From positions 382,970 to 446,969 of the forward strand of contig MNCI01014694.1 of the NCBI GenBank assembly GCA_015680685.1: a DNA stretch of 64,000 nucleotides. The letters are read 5' to 3'. The notes under the pieces are model-generated. The model did no database searches, was not told the origin of the DNA, and saw nothing but the letters and a program-made list of their open reading frames with translations. Both the position numbers and the translations under genes were made by a program. This document shows positions 21,649 to 33,291 of this stretch, piece after piece (the stretch's first letter is position 1; each line of letters opens with the position of its first letter). Source of the DNA: Gnetum montanum. Taxonomy: Eukaryota > Streptophyta > Gnetopsida > Gnetales > Gnetaceae.

Positions 21649-22463
21649 TGATGAATTGTAGTTTGCTAGGCCTTGATATTAGGTATGTGATATTGCAACC
21701 TAGATACGATATCGTATACACGATATTATGATTCCTATGTTAGCCTATAAATATAGCACTTAGGCGCATAGCGAAAGGATTATTAGATCATTAGAGAGTT
21801 AGAAGTTCTTTTCTTTTGGTAGTTTAGTTTTAGTTTCTTTCTTCCAAACTAGTTATTCCCAGTTCATGCCTATAGTGTGATGATTGTAATTGTATAGCAC
21901 CCTTGTTCGAGTGTGATGTACTTGGACATGTGCATGACCGACAATAAAGATCGAGATTACTTTCATCATTGTAGTGTGCACTTAGATTAATTTCATTGTT
22001 TTAATTATTTACTTATTTAATTTTTTCTTTAATTACAATTTGATTTATTGTTATTTACTTTTCCTCTCATTAAGTGGAATGTGTATGCCTTAATCATGAG
22101 CATTTAAGTGCAAATACTTGGCATGCCTAGCAGTAATCCCACAAACTTCAAGATGTGTATAGATGGTTAAGGACAGATACCATCGCCATAGGCTAATTTA
22201 GGTTTTTCTCTTATTATTAATTTAATCAATTTATCTTTTCTATTATCAGGAGTAATATAGAGATTAGGACAACATCATATGCCTCACTCTAGACTAAACC
22301 ATACATGACAAAGCTACTACTAGTCTAGGTGAGAAGACAATGCATTGAAATCAACGTATAATTATCTAAGTGTCACAACTAGTCCATCCATGGAGTTTGA
22401 CTGAATCACATGTACACACCTGTATTTGTATGGTTGAACGTAGGGGTACCTTGCGGCTCATCA
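21649..22463 (+). mobile_element. 5' LTR, GATATC subfamily B, 815 bp
   Basis: Starts TGATGAATTG and ends CTCATCA. A short U3 carries GATATTG, GATACGATATCG and CACGATATTATG motifs (21,690-21,735), then TATA at 21,745-21,754 and a long R/U5. It matches the split 3' LTR (about 807 bp) along its length. Confidence 0.9.
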
Positions 22464-22464
22464 T

Positions 22465-22482
22465 TGGCACCATTGCTAGGGA
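22465..22482 (+). other. Primer binding site, tRNA-Asp type
   Basis: TGGCACCATTGCTAGGGA, one base after the LTR end. It differs from the tRNA-Asp complement only at CG-derived and similar positions. Confidence 0.8.
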
Positions 22483-23330
22483 TGGTGCTAGTTATCTAGA
22501 TTAGTTGTATTACACAAGATCACTGTAAAAGGGTATTAACAATATATCTTTCAAGAAGTATTCAAACACACATCACAAATCAACAACAATGTCTCACTCA
22601 TGTGGAAATGATTATGAACTGTGTAGTGCAACTATTCATTAGAGAACTAACGTATTATACAATGAAGAAGATTAGAGTGATCCATCTTATGAAGGGGTTT
22701 TTCATGACCATGATCACCCTAACAACACTTGAAGACTACAATCACTTGAGGTCGACAATCTTGAAGAATATGACATTAATCCTAAAATAGGAGAGGACTC
22801 AAGTCCTAAGACCTCCTTGGTACTTAGAAATAATAAATGAAGGGACCATGAGGAACATTATAGAAGCCATGGATATCCTACCAATTCCTCCTTTTATCTT
22901 CCCCCTCAACTTCAACATCTAGTTTTGACGAAGATGAATGTAGGAATAGGGATAGAGCTCCATGAAAGGATTAGAGTAAAAGCAAAAATTGAACCCATGG
23001 ACACACTCAAGGTCATCAACATGAATGCAAGCCCCATCATCACTATCGATTAAATAGAGATTTTAATCACCACTTGTTTGATGATGATAAACCCTTGTTA
23101 GTCCCTAAAAGCCTAATGCACATCATAGAGGCTATTAAGATATCTCATAGGCATTACAAGAAGAGTTGACTACCTAAGCTCAACTTGAATAATATTCCAA
23201 AATTTGTAGGAGGCTATGATTCAGATCCACAACATCATTTACATGCCTTCCATGATGCTTGTATGCTCAACAATGTGGACAATAAATGGTAAAAGCTTAA
23301 GCTCTTTCCTAGGACACTAATCGATAAAGT

Positions 23331-23520
23331 TGAAGTATGGTATAGATCATTGGAACCAAATTCAATCAGATGATGGTCAACCATGCTAGAACTTTTTACT
23401 AAAAGATACCAGACCTCAATAAAGCTGAAGTGTGGTATAGGTCATTGAAACCAAATTCAATTATATGATGGTCAACCATGCTAGAACTTTTCACTAAAAG
23501 ATACCAGACCTATGCGTAAG
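23331..23520 (+). repeat. 95-bp tandem duplication inside gag
   Basis: The segment beginning TGAAGTATGGTATAG at 23,331 is repeated from 23,426 (TGAAGTGTGGTATAG) with a few differences, for a period of 95 bases. It is not a multiple of three, so it shifts the gag frame. It arose after the element lost function or while it was decaying. Confidence 0.85.
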
Positions 23521-25152
23521 TGTCCACCTTGAGGAGACAAATCCAAAGACGGAAATAAGAACAACAAGAATACTTGGGCATGGCATTAGATAGATACTAT
23601 GCCTTACTAAATAAATGTCTAGGTCATAGGTTCTTTGAGAAAGAGAAAATGCTTCACATTATAGATGGGCTTAGTAATGAAACAAGGGTGAACCTTGGAA
23701 AGTAGGCCCGAGGACAACTATATAAGCTCCAAGGCCACCAGGTCAAAGAACTAATAGAGTGTTTGGAAAAAGAAGAGAGAGAATTATCTAAATGGGAAAA
23801 TGCCAAGGCATTTGAGTAGGATCCAACTCTAGAAAAAAATAAGGATTCAGAACCACAATGATGAGGAAACAACCAATTCTGGAAGGGTGATATAGTCTCA
23901 ACCTTTGCCAATATAGAAATTGATAGATGAAATTGAGGCAAAGCATAACAAGATGACCGTATGGGAAAATGAACAAAGTGTAAACTTAGAAGACACTATC
24001 AGGGAGAGGGCCATTCAAAATAAACTTGGCAATCAAAAAAAATAAAGGGCATAGAAATTAGAAATAGTTAAGGACACTATTTAGCAACTAGGGAGAATGG
24101 CTAATGGTAACAAGGCCAAAGGCTCAACTACATATAATGAGGATGGATGTGATGTTTGTTTATATGACCATCCAAAGGGCCATTGCCCAATCTTGTCACA
24201 TCTATATGAGCATTGGTCAGGGAGGCTGCACCAAAAATTCCTACAAAGGTATCAATTTGGGCACATCCTTGTTCCACAAGGTAATTATGGACAACGCCAT
24301 GACCCATTGTACTATCTTGAGGGGAGCTATTACCAGCCTCAAGACTTTGCTCCACCGCAGTGGCAAAAATCATAGGTGTGGGGAAGGCCACCATCTAGCT
24401 AGCCACATCCTCCCTATCTACCAAAACCAAATGCCTACTATGTTCAACATCCTATTTCTCTAACCAATTCTGAATCCTCTATTTCCAATCACTGTTATCA
24501 CTCTCTTGAGCACCATGAATCCATGTCTTCTCCTAAGGAATCACCACCCCATACTTCTCATACTTCTCCTTACCCTCGATATTCTCATCCTTCACCTCCT
24601 TCTACATCACCATTAGATGCACCAGACGGTTCCACACCACCATGCCAACCAACAGATGTAACTTGTGTTGTTGCTATTAATGAAAGTAGGTTCCCTCTGC
24701 AACATTGAAAGCGTTCCTTCTTTAGGCATGACCATAAGAAGAAGAAGAACATTTTTGAACCTACTTCACCTTGTAAACCAGCCCAAGGAAAACCTGGTGC
24801 CACACCTTCTTTACCTCCATCAATATCCCTTGTCACTATACCCAAACCTCCACCTCACACTCCAAAATCCACATGATCCAATGAATTCACTAATATGAAG
24901 GGACACACAGATCTATGGATATTGCCATCTAGTCAAGGGTGCCATAGTGGGTTAGATTTCCCTCATAATGTACACACATCATCTAAGCTGCCACACTATG
25001 CTTTCTATAATTAGGTGTGTAACCAATGATTTCTCTACCCAGACATCATACCATCAATAGACACCTAGTGGTTGGGGCATGACGGGCCCCTAACATTTCA
25101 TACATGCATGGATCCTATTCATCCACTTATTAATACTAGGCATGACCAACTG

Positions 25153-25170
25153 TTTAGTCATGGGGGTCAC
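25153..25170 (+). other. Internal polypurine-tract-like motif at the gag end
   Basis: TTTAGTCATGGGGGTCAC lies in the last codons of gag, equivalent to 9,869-9,885, and closely resembles this element's terminal PPT CAGTCATGGGGGTA. Confidence 0.6.
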
Positions 25171-25182
25171 CCCCCATTCTAA

Positions 25183-25903
25183 TTTCTAGGATTCTTAAGT
25201 GTTATTTTACATTTTTATTTTATGATTTTTTTGTCATTTCTCTATTTCTTTTATTTTTTCTAATTGTTATTTTTAATTTTCTATTGTAATCTTGACTATG
25301 AATAAGTTGATCATGTTGCCCATTAAGGTGAGGTTTTTCTCTATGTTGCCTAGTCATAAGGGATTGATTATTTAGAAATTGAGACCACGACATCCATCCA
25401 CCTATTCCATTAATAAGAGGTTTGTGCTGTGGTCACAATGGTAATATTTTTCATCATTCAACTACAAATAATTTGATAATCATTGTGTCTGGAGAGCTGA
25501 GTAAAGGACCAAGGTGGAATGATAAGGGTATGACATCAAGGGGATTGATAGATTCTCTTTGGCTACTTCTGTATGTTCTATCGTGTTGTCAAGGTTGTGA
25601 CTATATCCTTGTAGATCTAACAAAAAATGGAAGCAAGAGCAACTCAAATGGCATTCAATAAACTTTTGTGGATCCCACTAGAAAGACATGTACCCATGCC
25701 TAAAGGTAGGTGACTCCATAGAGCCAAACACAACTTGAAAAAAAGAGAAGAAAAAGAGAAAACAGAGAAGAAGAAAAGAAAGAGAGTGAGCAATTATGAC
25801 ACTCCTCTCTTTCTCCTCCCTGGAACAAAATTCCAAGTGATGTTACTCCTTATAACTCTAGTAGGCTTATGGTTTTTTGCTGATGGGATGAAGTAATGCA
25901 GTC
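25183..25903 (+). other. Spacer after gag
   Basis: Begins with a T-rich tract (25,195-25,290), then sequence shared with the other family spacers (AGGTTTGTGCTGTGG at 25,419, and ATGCCTAAAGGT near 25,698 with its counterpart at 36,552). A purine-rich AGAAGAAAAAG run lies at 25,740-25,790. No gene. It is cut by the LTR at 25,904. Confidence 0.6.
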
Positions 25904-26669
25904 TGATGAGTGGCGAGGTACCCCTACACTCAACCATACGAATACGAGCGTCTCACGCCTAATCCAGTCAAACTCTAAGGACTAAGTGCTTACGCACCCT
26001 AATGAAACACTTAAGGTTAATCAATCACCGTCTTCCCAAACTTACTTGTATTGTCATGGTTGTATGGTTAAGTAAGTTTGTGGTATATGATTTTTATGTC
26101 TTTTATCTTTTAACGTCCTATGCTAAGAGGGAAGGGTGAAGAGAACTAAGTGACTAACTTTCCTTAACTATTCACTAACTAAGTTCTAATCGTCCTAGTA
26201 CCAGTATCCATTCCCACTTGCTGTACACACCTTGAACCAGTGCAATGTTGCTAGGATTACCAAACGCTACTCATTACTGGGTTACCAAGTGTTACACATG
26301 TGCTCAAAGTGGTCGTACTGAATGCACTTAACTAGGAGAGTCAAGGGTAGAGAGAGATTAATTATTTAAGAAAGTATTTAAAAATTTAACAATAATTAAA
26401 TATTATTTAGCTTAGTCCACATGATGCAAGGTTTATCAAAAAGTTCATCTTTATTGCCGTACACAAATGTGTGCTCAGGTACAATTTGCTCGAATAAAGA
26501 TCCATTCACTTTGAGACTCCTACTGTGGGCACATGGAAATTATTCTAACTCTGGAATGGTAAAACTGCTATAGTTTGGCTAAGGGTCTAACTCTAGATGA
26601 TTCAACAAGGGAAAGCCGCCTCTTATTTATAGAACTTAGTTGTGGGAGAGTATTGTAGTGGGAAGCACA
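25904..26669 (-). mobile_element. Minus-strand LTR, subfamily A, solo or truncated
   Basis: From TGATGAGTGG at 25,904 through a 700-bp R/U5 to TATA at about 26,627. This matches the LTR at 4,133 (shared CGCCTCTTATTTATAGA-type R region) but its U3 lacks the GATATC array, and no 5-bp duplication is seen (left CAGTC has no partner). It sits where the internal promoter of the extra ORF would be expected. Confidence 0.7.
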
Positions 26670-26966
26670 ATTTTTTTTTTGAAATTTGACATCATCCAAA
26701 GGATATTATATGAGTAAGAAATTCAGTATTTACCAAAGAAACCTTCCATGTTTAAGTGCCAAGCTAATTTTTATCAATCACCAAGGCTACCCAAATGATT
26801 GTAAGGTCAATAATAACACCTTTTGGAGCCACTTCTTGAAAATATTTCTAACTCTAAAAATCACACTACACAATTATGGGTTGTTAATTAAGGTAATGAG
26901 TGAGGTATGAATTGATAAAAATTTCTCTACACAATGTTAGTAACACTAATTTTTGTGTGATTATAT
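26670..26966 (+). other. Leader upstream of the extra ORF
   Basis: Aligns with the leader of the other pol-less copy (ATCATCCAAAGGATATT here; ATCGCCCAAAGGACATC on the minus strand near 8,150). Non-coding, about 300 bases, ending at the ATG at 26,967. The promoter part is missing. Confidence 0.6.
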
Positions 26967-29743
26967 ATGGCCCCAAAAAGAGGAGATTGAGCAGGACCTT
27001 CCCAATGAGTAGCTAAATGCCCAAGAGGAGGTAGAAGCTAGGAACCTCACATAGAACATGCAGAGTAAGAGGCTCACTCATTTAGCATTCATTAAGAAAA
27101 CCCTACAATAGTGCAATCTGGCCATGCAGAAGGTGGCAAAGTTATAGCCCCAGAACCAAGGCAACGTCTTACACTATTCCCTGAATGTCTCCAAGCCATT
27201 TGGGAGAAGTCTACCTTTGCAATTATGATCATGGAGCTCAATTTCAGGCCTTTCATTGAGTTTGCCCCTAAACAAGTGAAGAATTAACTTAAGGAGTCTC
27301 CACTATGGCCTATTCTCTTGAAGAGTGGTGATTGGTATTTGGGTGAAACATACCAATTTTAGCATGGCAAGGAAGAAGGAACCATTGCCAATATAGGTGG
27401 TGTTTCTATTGATTTTTTTTTCAAAGGCCATTGTAAAGGTCCTAAATCTTCCAAACGAAGGACCAAAAGTTGCTCATTTATCCACTCACTTAGATGCAGA
27501 CACAAAGAAATTATGGTTGAAATGGGCTTACAACAATAAGAATAAAGTTTACAAAGAATTAACCATAGAAGAGAGGATCTACTTTAATATTGACACTTAT
27601 CACCTTTTCCCCACTAAAGGCTTAAACAAATTATCTACTTATGCAGCGTGGGGTAGTGCGATTTTGATGGAAAAATTTAATGCAAATTTGCCCCATTTAT
27701 ATTTGATGGAGATATTAAGGTGATTTGAAGAAAGGAAGATAGGGAAGATTGCCTTTCCTTTTCCTTATCTTATCAAGAAGTTGTGTAGACATGCTAGAAT
27801 CTTGGGCTACAAAAATGATGTTCCTAGAAAAGCCCAAAATGCTTCATATGCTGAACTACTCAAACCACCAACACTAAGAAAAGATGTTGGCAAGCAATTA
27901 GAACAAGAGGAAGAGAAAATAGTTGGGCCCATTGTACCTCAAATGGTAGGACCTAGCCAACAACAGGAAGTAGGGCCCAACACACAATGCATAAGCTAGC
28001 AAGTCCAACAATTGCCACTGCCGCAATGAGACTATCAACCATCTATCAGTCACCTCTAAACAATCATTGAGATGATTAGTTGGGGAAGTCATGATGATAA
28101 AAACCTATTCAAGGTCATTGATGATGTCGTATAGCCCATTTTTTCAGCCAACCCGACAAGTGAACATATTTCATTGATTTTAGGAGGAGACTTCCAATGC
28201 TCTTAGTAGATCTTTAGGAATGCCACATCCTTCCAAGTCAGATTGGAAATTGGTGAAGGTGCCATGATGATGGTCATGTAGCACCAAGATGCAGCAAGCA
28301 TAGTAGAGGTGGTTGTAGACCACATCAAAGAATTGTTTAATGTCTCTGTTGTGCCACCAGCAAATTTCACAGGAGCACGTGATGCTCAAGTTTTGGTTGG
28401 TCCCTCAATGAATCCTGCAGAACATGAGGATGCTTTGGATCACTTGCTGCAAACAAGACAAGTTATGATGTTTTTGTCTAACATCCACTAAGATGTCACA
28501 ACAACATAATCAGACCTCATTTCCACCAAAGGAAAATTGGTCATGACTGAAGTTAGGGATGAGCACGCAGAAGCAGAGTTGCAAAGATTGCAAGAAAAGC
28601 TCATCACCCTACAAGCTAAATGAAGGGATCCTTCCCAATTTATCATAGCTAACCAATTAGATGTTTTCAGAATCGAGCAACTAAACAAATTTTTGGAAGA
28701 AAATAAAAAGGTGGCAAAGGAAAAAGAATAGGTTGATTAGGATGCTTCAAAGGCACAGGCTTAGACATATGCACATGCTAAAGCTCTCAAGGCCTTACAA
28801 GAGGAGAATAAACTACTTGCTACTAAAAATATTTAGTTGATAATAGTTGAGAAATAGAAGAACGTTCTCGAAGAAATGTTTCAACAAATGTGAGAACAAC
28901 TAGTTTGGGTCAGCCAAGACATGAATCACTTGGCCAGGGAGAATAGAACCCTCTCCATGGAGGAGGTCTGCACCATCTAACAAAAAATAGCCATAGAAAT
29001 AAGTGCATGGAAAAATAAGGCCAAGAAGTAAGAGAAGTTTAAGAACACTTCTGTGATCAGGTGGGGATGTACAAGGAAATCATCAAGAAGGAGATCCGTA
29101 TGGCTAAGGCTCACATTAATTCTTTTTGTGCTTAACACATTGATTGGCAAGCCATACTAGATACTTGTGCCTTCGTCCACCAAGCAGAACTAAAAATTCG
29201 GGACCTACAGATTCAAGACTTGATAGAGTACATGGAGTTGGAAAACCTATAATATGCCAACTTAGCCATGTTAATAGCAGGGTGCCTAAGAATTGAGCTT
29301 GAGAAGTAGGTAGTTGCCACTTATGCTAAGTATGAGACACACTTTTTGGAATATAAGAAGACATTACAAAAATTAGAAGTAGCAAACTCTGAATAGAAGT
29401 GGTCAAACTAAGCTACCATAACCAAAAAGATGTAGTAGCAAACTTGGCTTAATGGCTAATAGATTATCAAGAATCACAAGACAAAGCTAGAGCCTATGAG
29501 GAGGAACAACGGTAGTTTGCTACATGGTATGTTAAACCAAACTAGATGTTTCCATTACTGTTGTGTTTATGGGAGGTGCCAACTTCATCAAACATTGGAA
29601 CATTAGCATGGACTATGCATGATCCTTGGATAGAAGAAGAGAAATTGCAGGCTTTTCACATCCATCAACAATCTCAGAAGCCTACAGGATTAGACAAAGG
29701 AAAAGCACTGATGGAGGAGCCACCACCTCCAGGAACCACATGA
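26967..29743 (+). pseudogene. Extra ORF of about 925 codons
   Basis: Starts MAPKR at 26,967; ends MEEPPPPGTT-stop at 29,743. Domain order equals the 5,118-7,908 copy: conserved N-terminal domain (LKSGDWYLGETYQF, LTIEERIYFNIDTYHLFPTK, AAWGSAILMEKF, LPHLYLMEILR), linker with QQQEVGPN, block DHIKELFNVSVVPP and MNPAEHEDALDHLLQT, coiled coils (EEMFQQM, MNHLARENRTLSMEEV), and tail IGTLAWTMHDPW before the Pro run. Stops and a few frameshifts. No membrane segments. Product unknown. Confidence 0.82.
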
Positions 29744-29890
29744 GTTCCAAAATTTTGTATTTTGTATTTTATATTTTGTGTTCCCATACTGTGGCATGGT
29801 GAGTTAGTACTAGTCAATAATCCCATACCTTCATAATGTTTTGTAAGAGACTCGATTCTCATTATATTAACTTGAGAACAAGTTTTTATT
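29744..29890 (+). other. Short 3' untranslated stretch
   Basis: 147 bases between the extra-ORF stop and the PPT, with a TTTTGTATTTTGTATTTT repeat. The same stretch exists after the other copies (4,961-5,117, 40,565-40,799 and 42,272-42,490). Confidence 0.6.
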
Positions 29891-29904
29891 CAGTCATGGG
29901 GGTA
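29891..29904 (+). other. Terminal polypurine tract
   Basis: CAGTCATGGGGGTA directly before the LTR start TGATGAATCA at 29,905. Confidence 0.85.
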
Positions 29905-29955
29905 TGATGAATCATGGTTTGCCAGGCCCCAATATTAGATACATGATATCACTGC
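29905..29955 (+). mobile_element. 3' LTR, first 51 bp before the insertion
   Basis: Matches 21,649-21,699 (TGATGAAT, AGGCC, AATATTAGATACATGATATC). Interrupted after ACTGC (29,951-29,955) by a 2,575-bp insertion and resumed at 32,536. Confidence 0.85.
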
Positions 29956-32530
29956 TGTATTGTTCTAAATCGTCGATGTAAGGCTGGAATGGAAACAGAC
30001 ACCGAGAGATCATCGAGCAGCCACAGCTGACCCTACCTTCGCTTGAGGGCAAGCTGGAAAAGGGAATGAAGGCAGAGTGCCTTGGTTGGTCTGCACGCAA
30101 ATCAACCAAGGACTTCCCTGAGCGTAAGCTACGGCTAGCGCTGGGGTTATCGTAAACGGTATGTAAACGGAATGCAAACAGCGATACGAAATGTAAACAA
30201 AGCGTACTGAATTATAAATAAAGCATAAATAAAGCTATATTTGTAAAGGATAAACAGAACTAAACAATGTAAATGGGAGGCAATAATGAAACTATATTTT
30301 ATTGTTTAAAAAAAAAGTGCACCGGTCAAAGCATAGTTGCACAAGTGTGGATGACAAGTCAAACGCCTAGCCATAGAAAGATATGACACGATGATGCAAC
30401 GATGAAATGGGATGAATGTGAGAAGAACTTGGAAGCCAACAATCGGATGTGCCAAGCTCCCAAGGATTACAAGTTTTGTCCTCCTTTAGAATTGCCAATC
30501 TCTGCAATCTTTGCCTCTTCCAATCCTCTTCTCCTTTTTGTTCTCCTCTCTTGCTGCTTTTGCTTTGCTTCTCTTGCCTCCCCCAATTTGTGTGAATTGA
30601 TAGGGTATTTATAGGGTTGGGCTAGGGTTTGGCTAGGGTTTTCTTTGACTAGGTTCAATGTATTTTACAACTTGTGGGTCATTCGAGCCCATAAAAATAC
30701 AAATAAATTAAAAAAACAAGCCCTTAAGTGATAAAACTTTAGAAAATTTGGAAAGATTAGCTCCAGTAGCGGCTCCCTTGAAAAATTATATTATATATAT
30801 TTTTTTGTTTTCTACAACAGGAACATTCTTGGTCTCAGGCAAAAGAGAAAAAGAAAAAACATGAACAGCAACAAGGAAAACCAAGCCGCCAAAAAGGAGG
30901 AAGATGCCAAACTTGAGATTGCAGAGAAGTGACAGAAACACCTATGTAGCATTGGCAGTGAAGATCATGTTGATGCAAACAAACATGCTCTGCCCAGCCG
31001 AGCGAGCCTCCATGGGCACCAACCAATCCAGCGGCCTCGTTCCAAACGTGATTTTCGTATGACCCAAACTTGGCCCTTCGGCCTTCGGTTACCGTAGTAG
31101 CCCTTTTGTGATTTCCCTATGTTTGTTTATTCATTCGTACTCCCTGTTTTCTGTGGTCTGTCATGCCGATGCCATAAATATTGATTACTTGCTGGCCACT
31201 TAACAATGAAATGAAGTTTCTAGGAAGATCCAAAGTGGGACAAGACTATTGCGGATGCGCTTCTGTACGCGCTCTCCCCAAACATGAACAGTTCGTAAAT
31301 TTTTGTTTGGAATCGCCAATCTCGGGCGCATAGCATAGTAGCAATTACCACCATTCTGTGGCCCAGAGTGGAAGTTAAATTCCCATAAATTTCCATGCAG
31401 GTACGTTATTCCCAGGCACGAAATATTCTAAGAGACTCGGCAAGCATGGTAAAGGTGAAGGTCATCAGAATGCACGAGTTTGGAGGCCCTCGTCCAGGTG
31501 GCCTTGCTCAATCAGGCTATTGGGGGTCTCCAGTAGGAAGTAGCTCTTGTTGGAAATGGTGCGTGCAATAACGGCGATGGTGGCAGGCAGCGAGATGCGT
31601 GGCATAGGCTCCAACAGAAACTGCAGTGCAGACGAGTGGTGGAAGACGCGAAGTGGCAGCGCAGGCAAGCACAGAAGCATCAGTACGGTGAGCAGTGGCG
31701 GTGGGAGCACAGAAGGTGATGGCATGGCAGGAGTAGAAACAACAACGTGGCAAGCACAAGAGGAGTCGCGACGCGGCAGGCATAGGAACAGTGACACGAC
31801 AAGCACAGGAATGGCAGCACAGCAAGCAGTGGTAGCGGGAGCAGTGATTTTTGGTGCTTTGCGCTGTCCACAAAGTGTTGGTGAAGGCAGCAATTTTCTG
31901 TGCATGTGTCCACGAGGCATCAAACAAGGCAGAAAATTTTCTTTTTTAAATATGGGCAATTTATGCAAAGCACCAGAGGATGTAATGATTCCCGAAACCG
32001 GTGGTGTCTGCGATGCGCAGAAACAAGGCACCCACTTTCGATGCTGATGGTGTTTTCCTGTTCCAACAATTATCGCCATTGAGAAATCTCTGCTGCTGGG
32101 TACAGGCACGTTGTGTTTGTAGGTTGTATTGCCCTTCAGTCTCTGATCTCGACTCCTTGAATTCTTGGTTTTTTTTGAAAACCCATATCCTGGAATGTTA
32201 ATGCTGGAGTATATTGCATCTCCTAGGATTGTCTTGACTGTCTTTCCGAATCTGAACAACATTACTCTGGGATCAGCACATGATGGTTGCGATCCCTCTT
32301 AGTAGAGTCTCTCTTGCACTCTTTACCAAATTGCCTCCTTCTTTGGGTAGCAGGGTTTGCAAGTCTGGAGCACAATTTTGTTGAATCGGACAAGAAATCT
32401 TTGATTCTGACAGCCCCTGCATTTGTATATCTGAGCTTGATGTTGTGGGTCAAGAATTCTCTTCTGAATGCTTGAAAAGGCTTGAATTATTTTCCATTCA
32501 AAGTGCCATGCTGAAATTAGTGGTGTTTCA
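29956..32530 (-). mobile_element. 2,575-bp TG...CA insertion, probably a long minus-strand solo LTR
   Basis: Starts TGTATTGTTC, ends GTTTCA, and is flanked by ACTGC on both sides (29,951-29,955, 32,531-32,535). No long direct repeat joins its ends, so it reads as one LTR. On the minus strand CTATAAATACC near 30,610 is preceded by AACCCTAGCC telo-box-like repeats and followed by AAGCAAGAGAAGC-like leader sequence, fitting a promoter with a 1.9-kb U3. The U3 (31,000-32,500) is CpG-richer and more gene-like than its surroundings, with overlapping ORFs on both strands (minus 31,465-32,262; plus 31,547-32,047) that I cannot identify. Captured host sequence is possible. Confidence 0.6.
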
Positions 32531-33291
32531 ACTGCCTGGATATGATATCGTATACACAATATCATGATTCCTATGTTAGCTGATAAATACAGCACTCAAG
32601 CACATTGTGAGAGAATTATTAGATCATTAGAGAGTTAGAAGTTCTTTTCTTTTGTCTATTTAGTTTCATTTTCTTTCTTCCAAACTAGTTATTCCCACTG
32701 CATGCCCACCATGTGATGATTATAATTGTATGACATCTTTGTTCAAGTGTGATATACTTGGATACATGCATGACCGGTAATAAAGATCTAGATTACTTTC
32801 ATCATTGCAGCATTCAGTTAGATTAATTTCATTATTTTAATTATTTAATGTTTTCTTTACATACAGTTTTATTTATTGTTATTTACTTTTTCTATCATTA
32901 AGCGGAATGTGTATGTCTTAATCATAAGCATTTAAGTGCGAATACTTGGCACACCCAGCAATAATCCCATGAAGTTCAAGACATGTACAAATGGTTAAGG
33001 ATGGATACCATCGCCATAGGATAATTTAGGTTTTGCTCTTATTATTAATTTAATCAATTTATCTTTTTTGTTATCAGGAGTAACATAAAGATTAGGACAA
33101 CATCATATGCCTCACTCTAGACTAAATCATACATGACAAAGGTACTACTAGTCTAGGTGGGAAAATAGTGAACTACGATCAACGTATAACTATCTAGGTC
33201 CCACAATTAGTCCATCCATAGAGTTCAACCAAATTGTGTGTACATGCTAGTATTCGTATGGTTGAGCATAGGGGTACCTCGTCGCTCATCA
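32531..33291 (+). mobile_element. 3' LTR, remaining part
   Basis: Begins with the second ACTGC copy, then CCTGGATATGATATCG. TATA is near 32,582 (TGATAAATACAG, decayed), and R/U5 runs to GTCGCTCATCA at 33,291. It aligns with 21,700-22,463. Confidence 0.88.

Larger units (their letters stand above)
22589..25182 (+). pseudogene. gag: Gag of the second pol-less element
   Basis: Starts MSHSCGNDYELC at 22,589. The N-terminus matches the other pol-less gag (RTN-x-LY-x-x-ED). The capsid core lies at about 23,100-23,800 (LVPKSLMHIIEAIKISHRHY, LNLNNIPKFVGGYDSDPQHH) and is disturbed by a 95-bp tandem duplication (23,331-23,520). From 24,097 one frame runs to the stop at 25,180 with few stops: zinc knuckle CDVCLYDHPKGHC, then a P/H/S-rich C-terminal extension with KRSFFRHDHKKKK and PHYAFYN, ending QLFSHGGHPPF-stop. 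No protease follows. Confidence 0.87.
21649..33291 (+). mobile_element. Pol-less Athila-like element, second member
   Basis: Second copy of the gag plus extra-ORF design: 5' LTR 21,649-22,463, tRNA-Asp primer site, gag 22,589-25,182, spacer, extra ORF 26,967-29,743, PPT 29,891-29,904 and 3' LTR (29,905-29,955 plus 32,536-33,291). No pol remnant. Flanked by TATGT. It contains a minus-strand LTR (25,904-26,669) and a 2,575-bp insertion in its 3' LTR. Its LTR is a different GATATC subfamily from that at 4,133. Confidence 0.88.

Noticed and set aside
31447-31500. Quinone-oxidoreductase-like start (MVKVKVIRMHEFGGP)
   Set aside because: About 15 residues resemble the N-terminus of that family, but the frame diverges at once and no downstream motif is present. 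It may be a captured fragment or chance.
31547-32262. Overlapping ORFs of 166 codons (plus) and 265 codons (minus) as genes
   Set aside because: Both lie in the TG...CA insertion, overlap each other, contain no recognised domain and are low-complexity in part. CpG-rich composition alone favours long ORFs.
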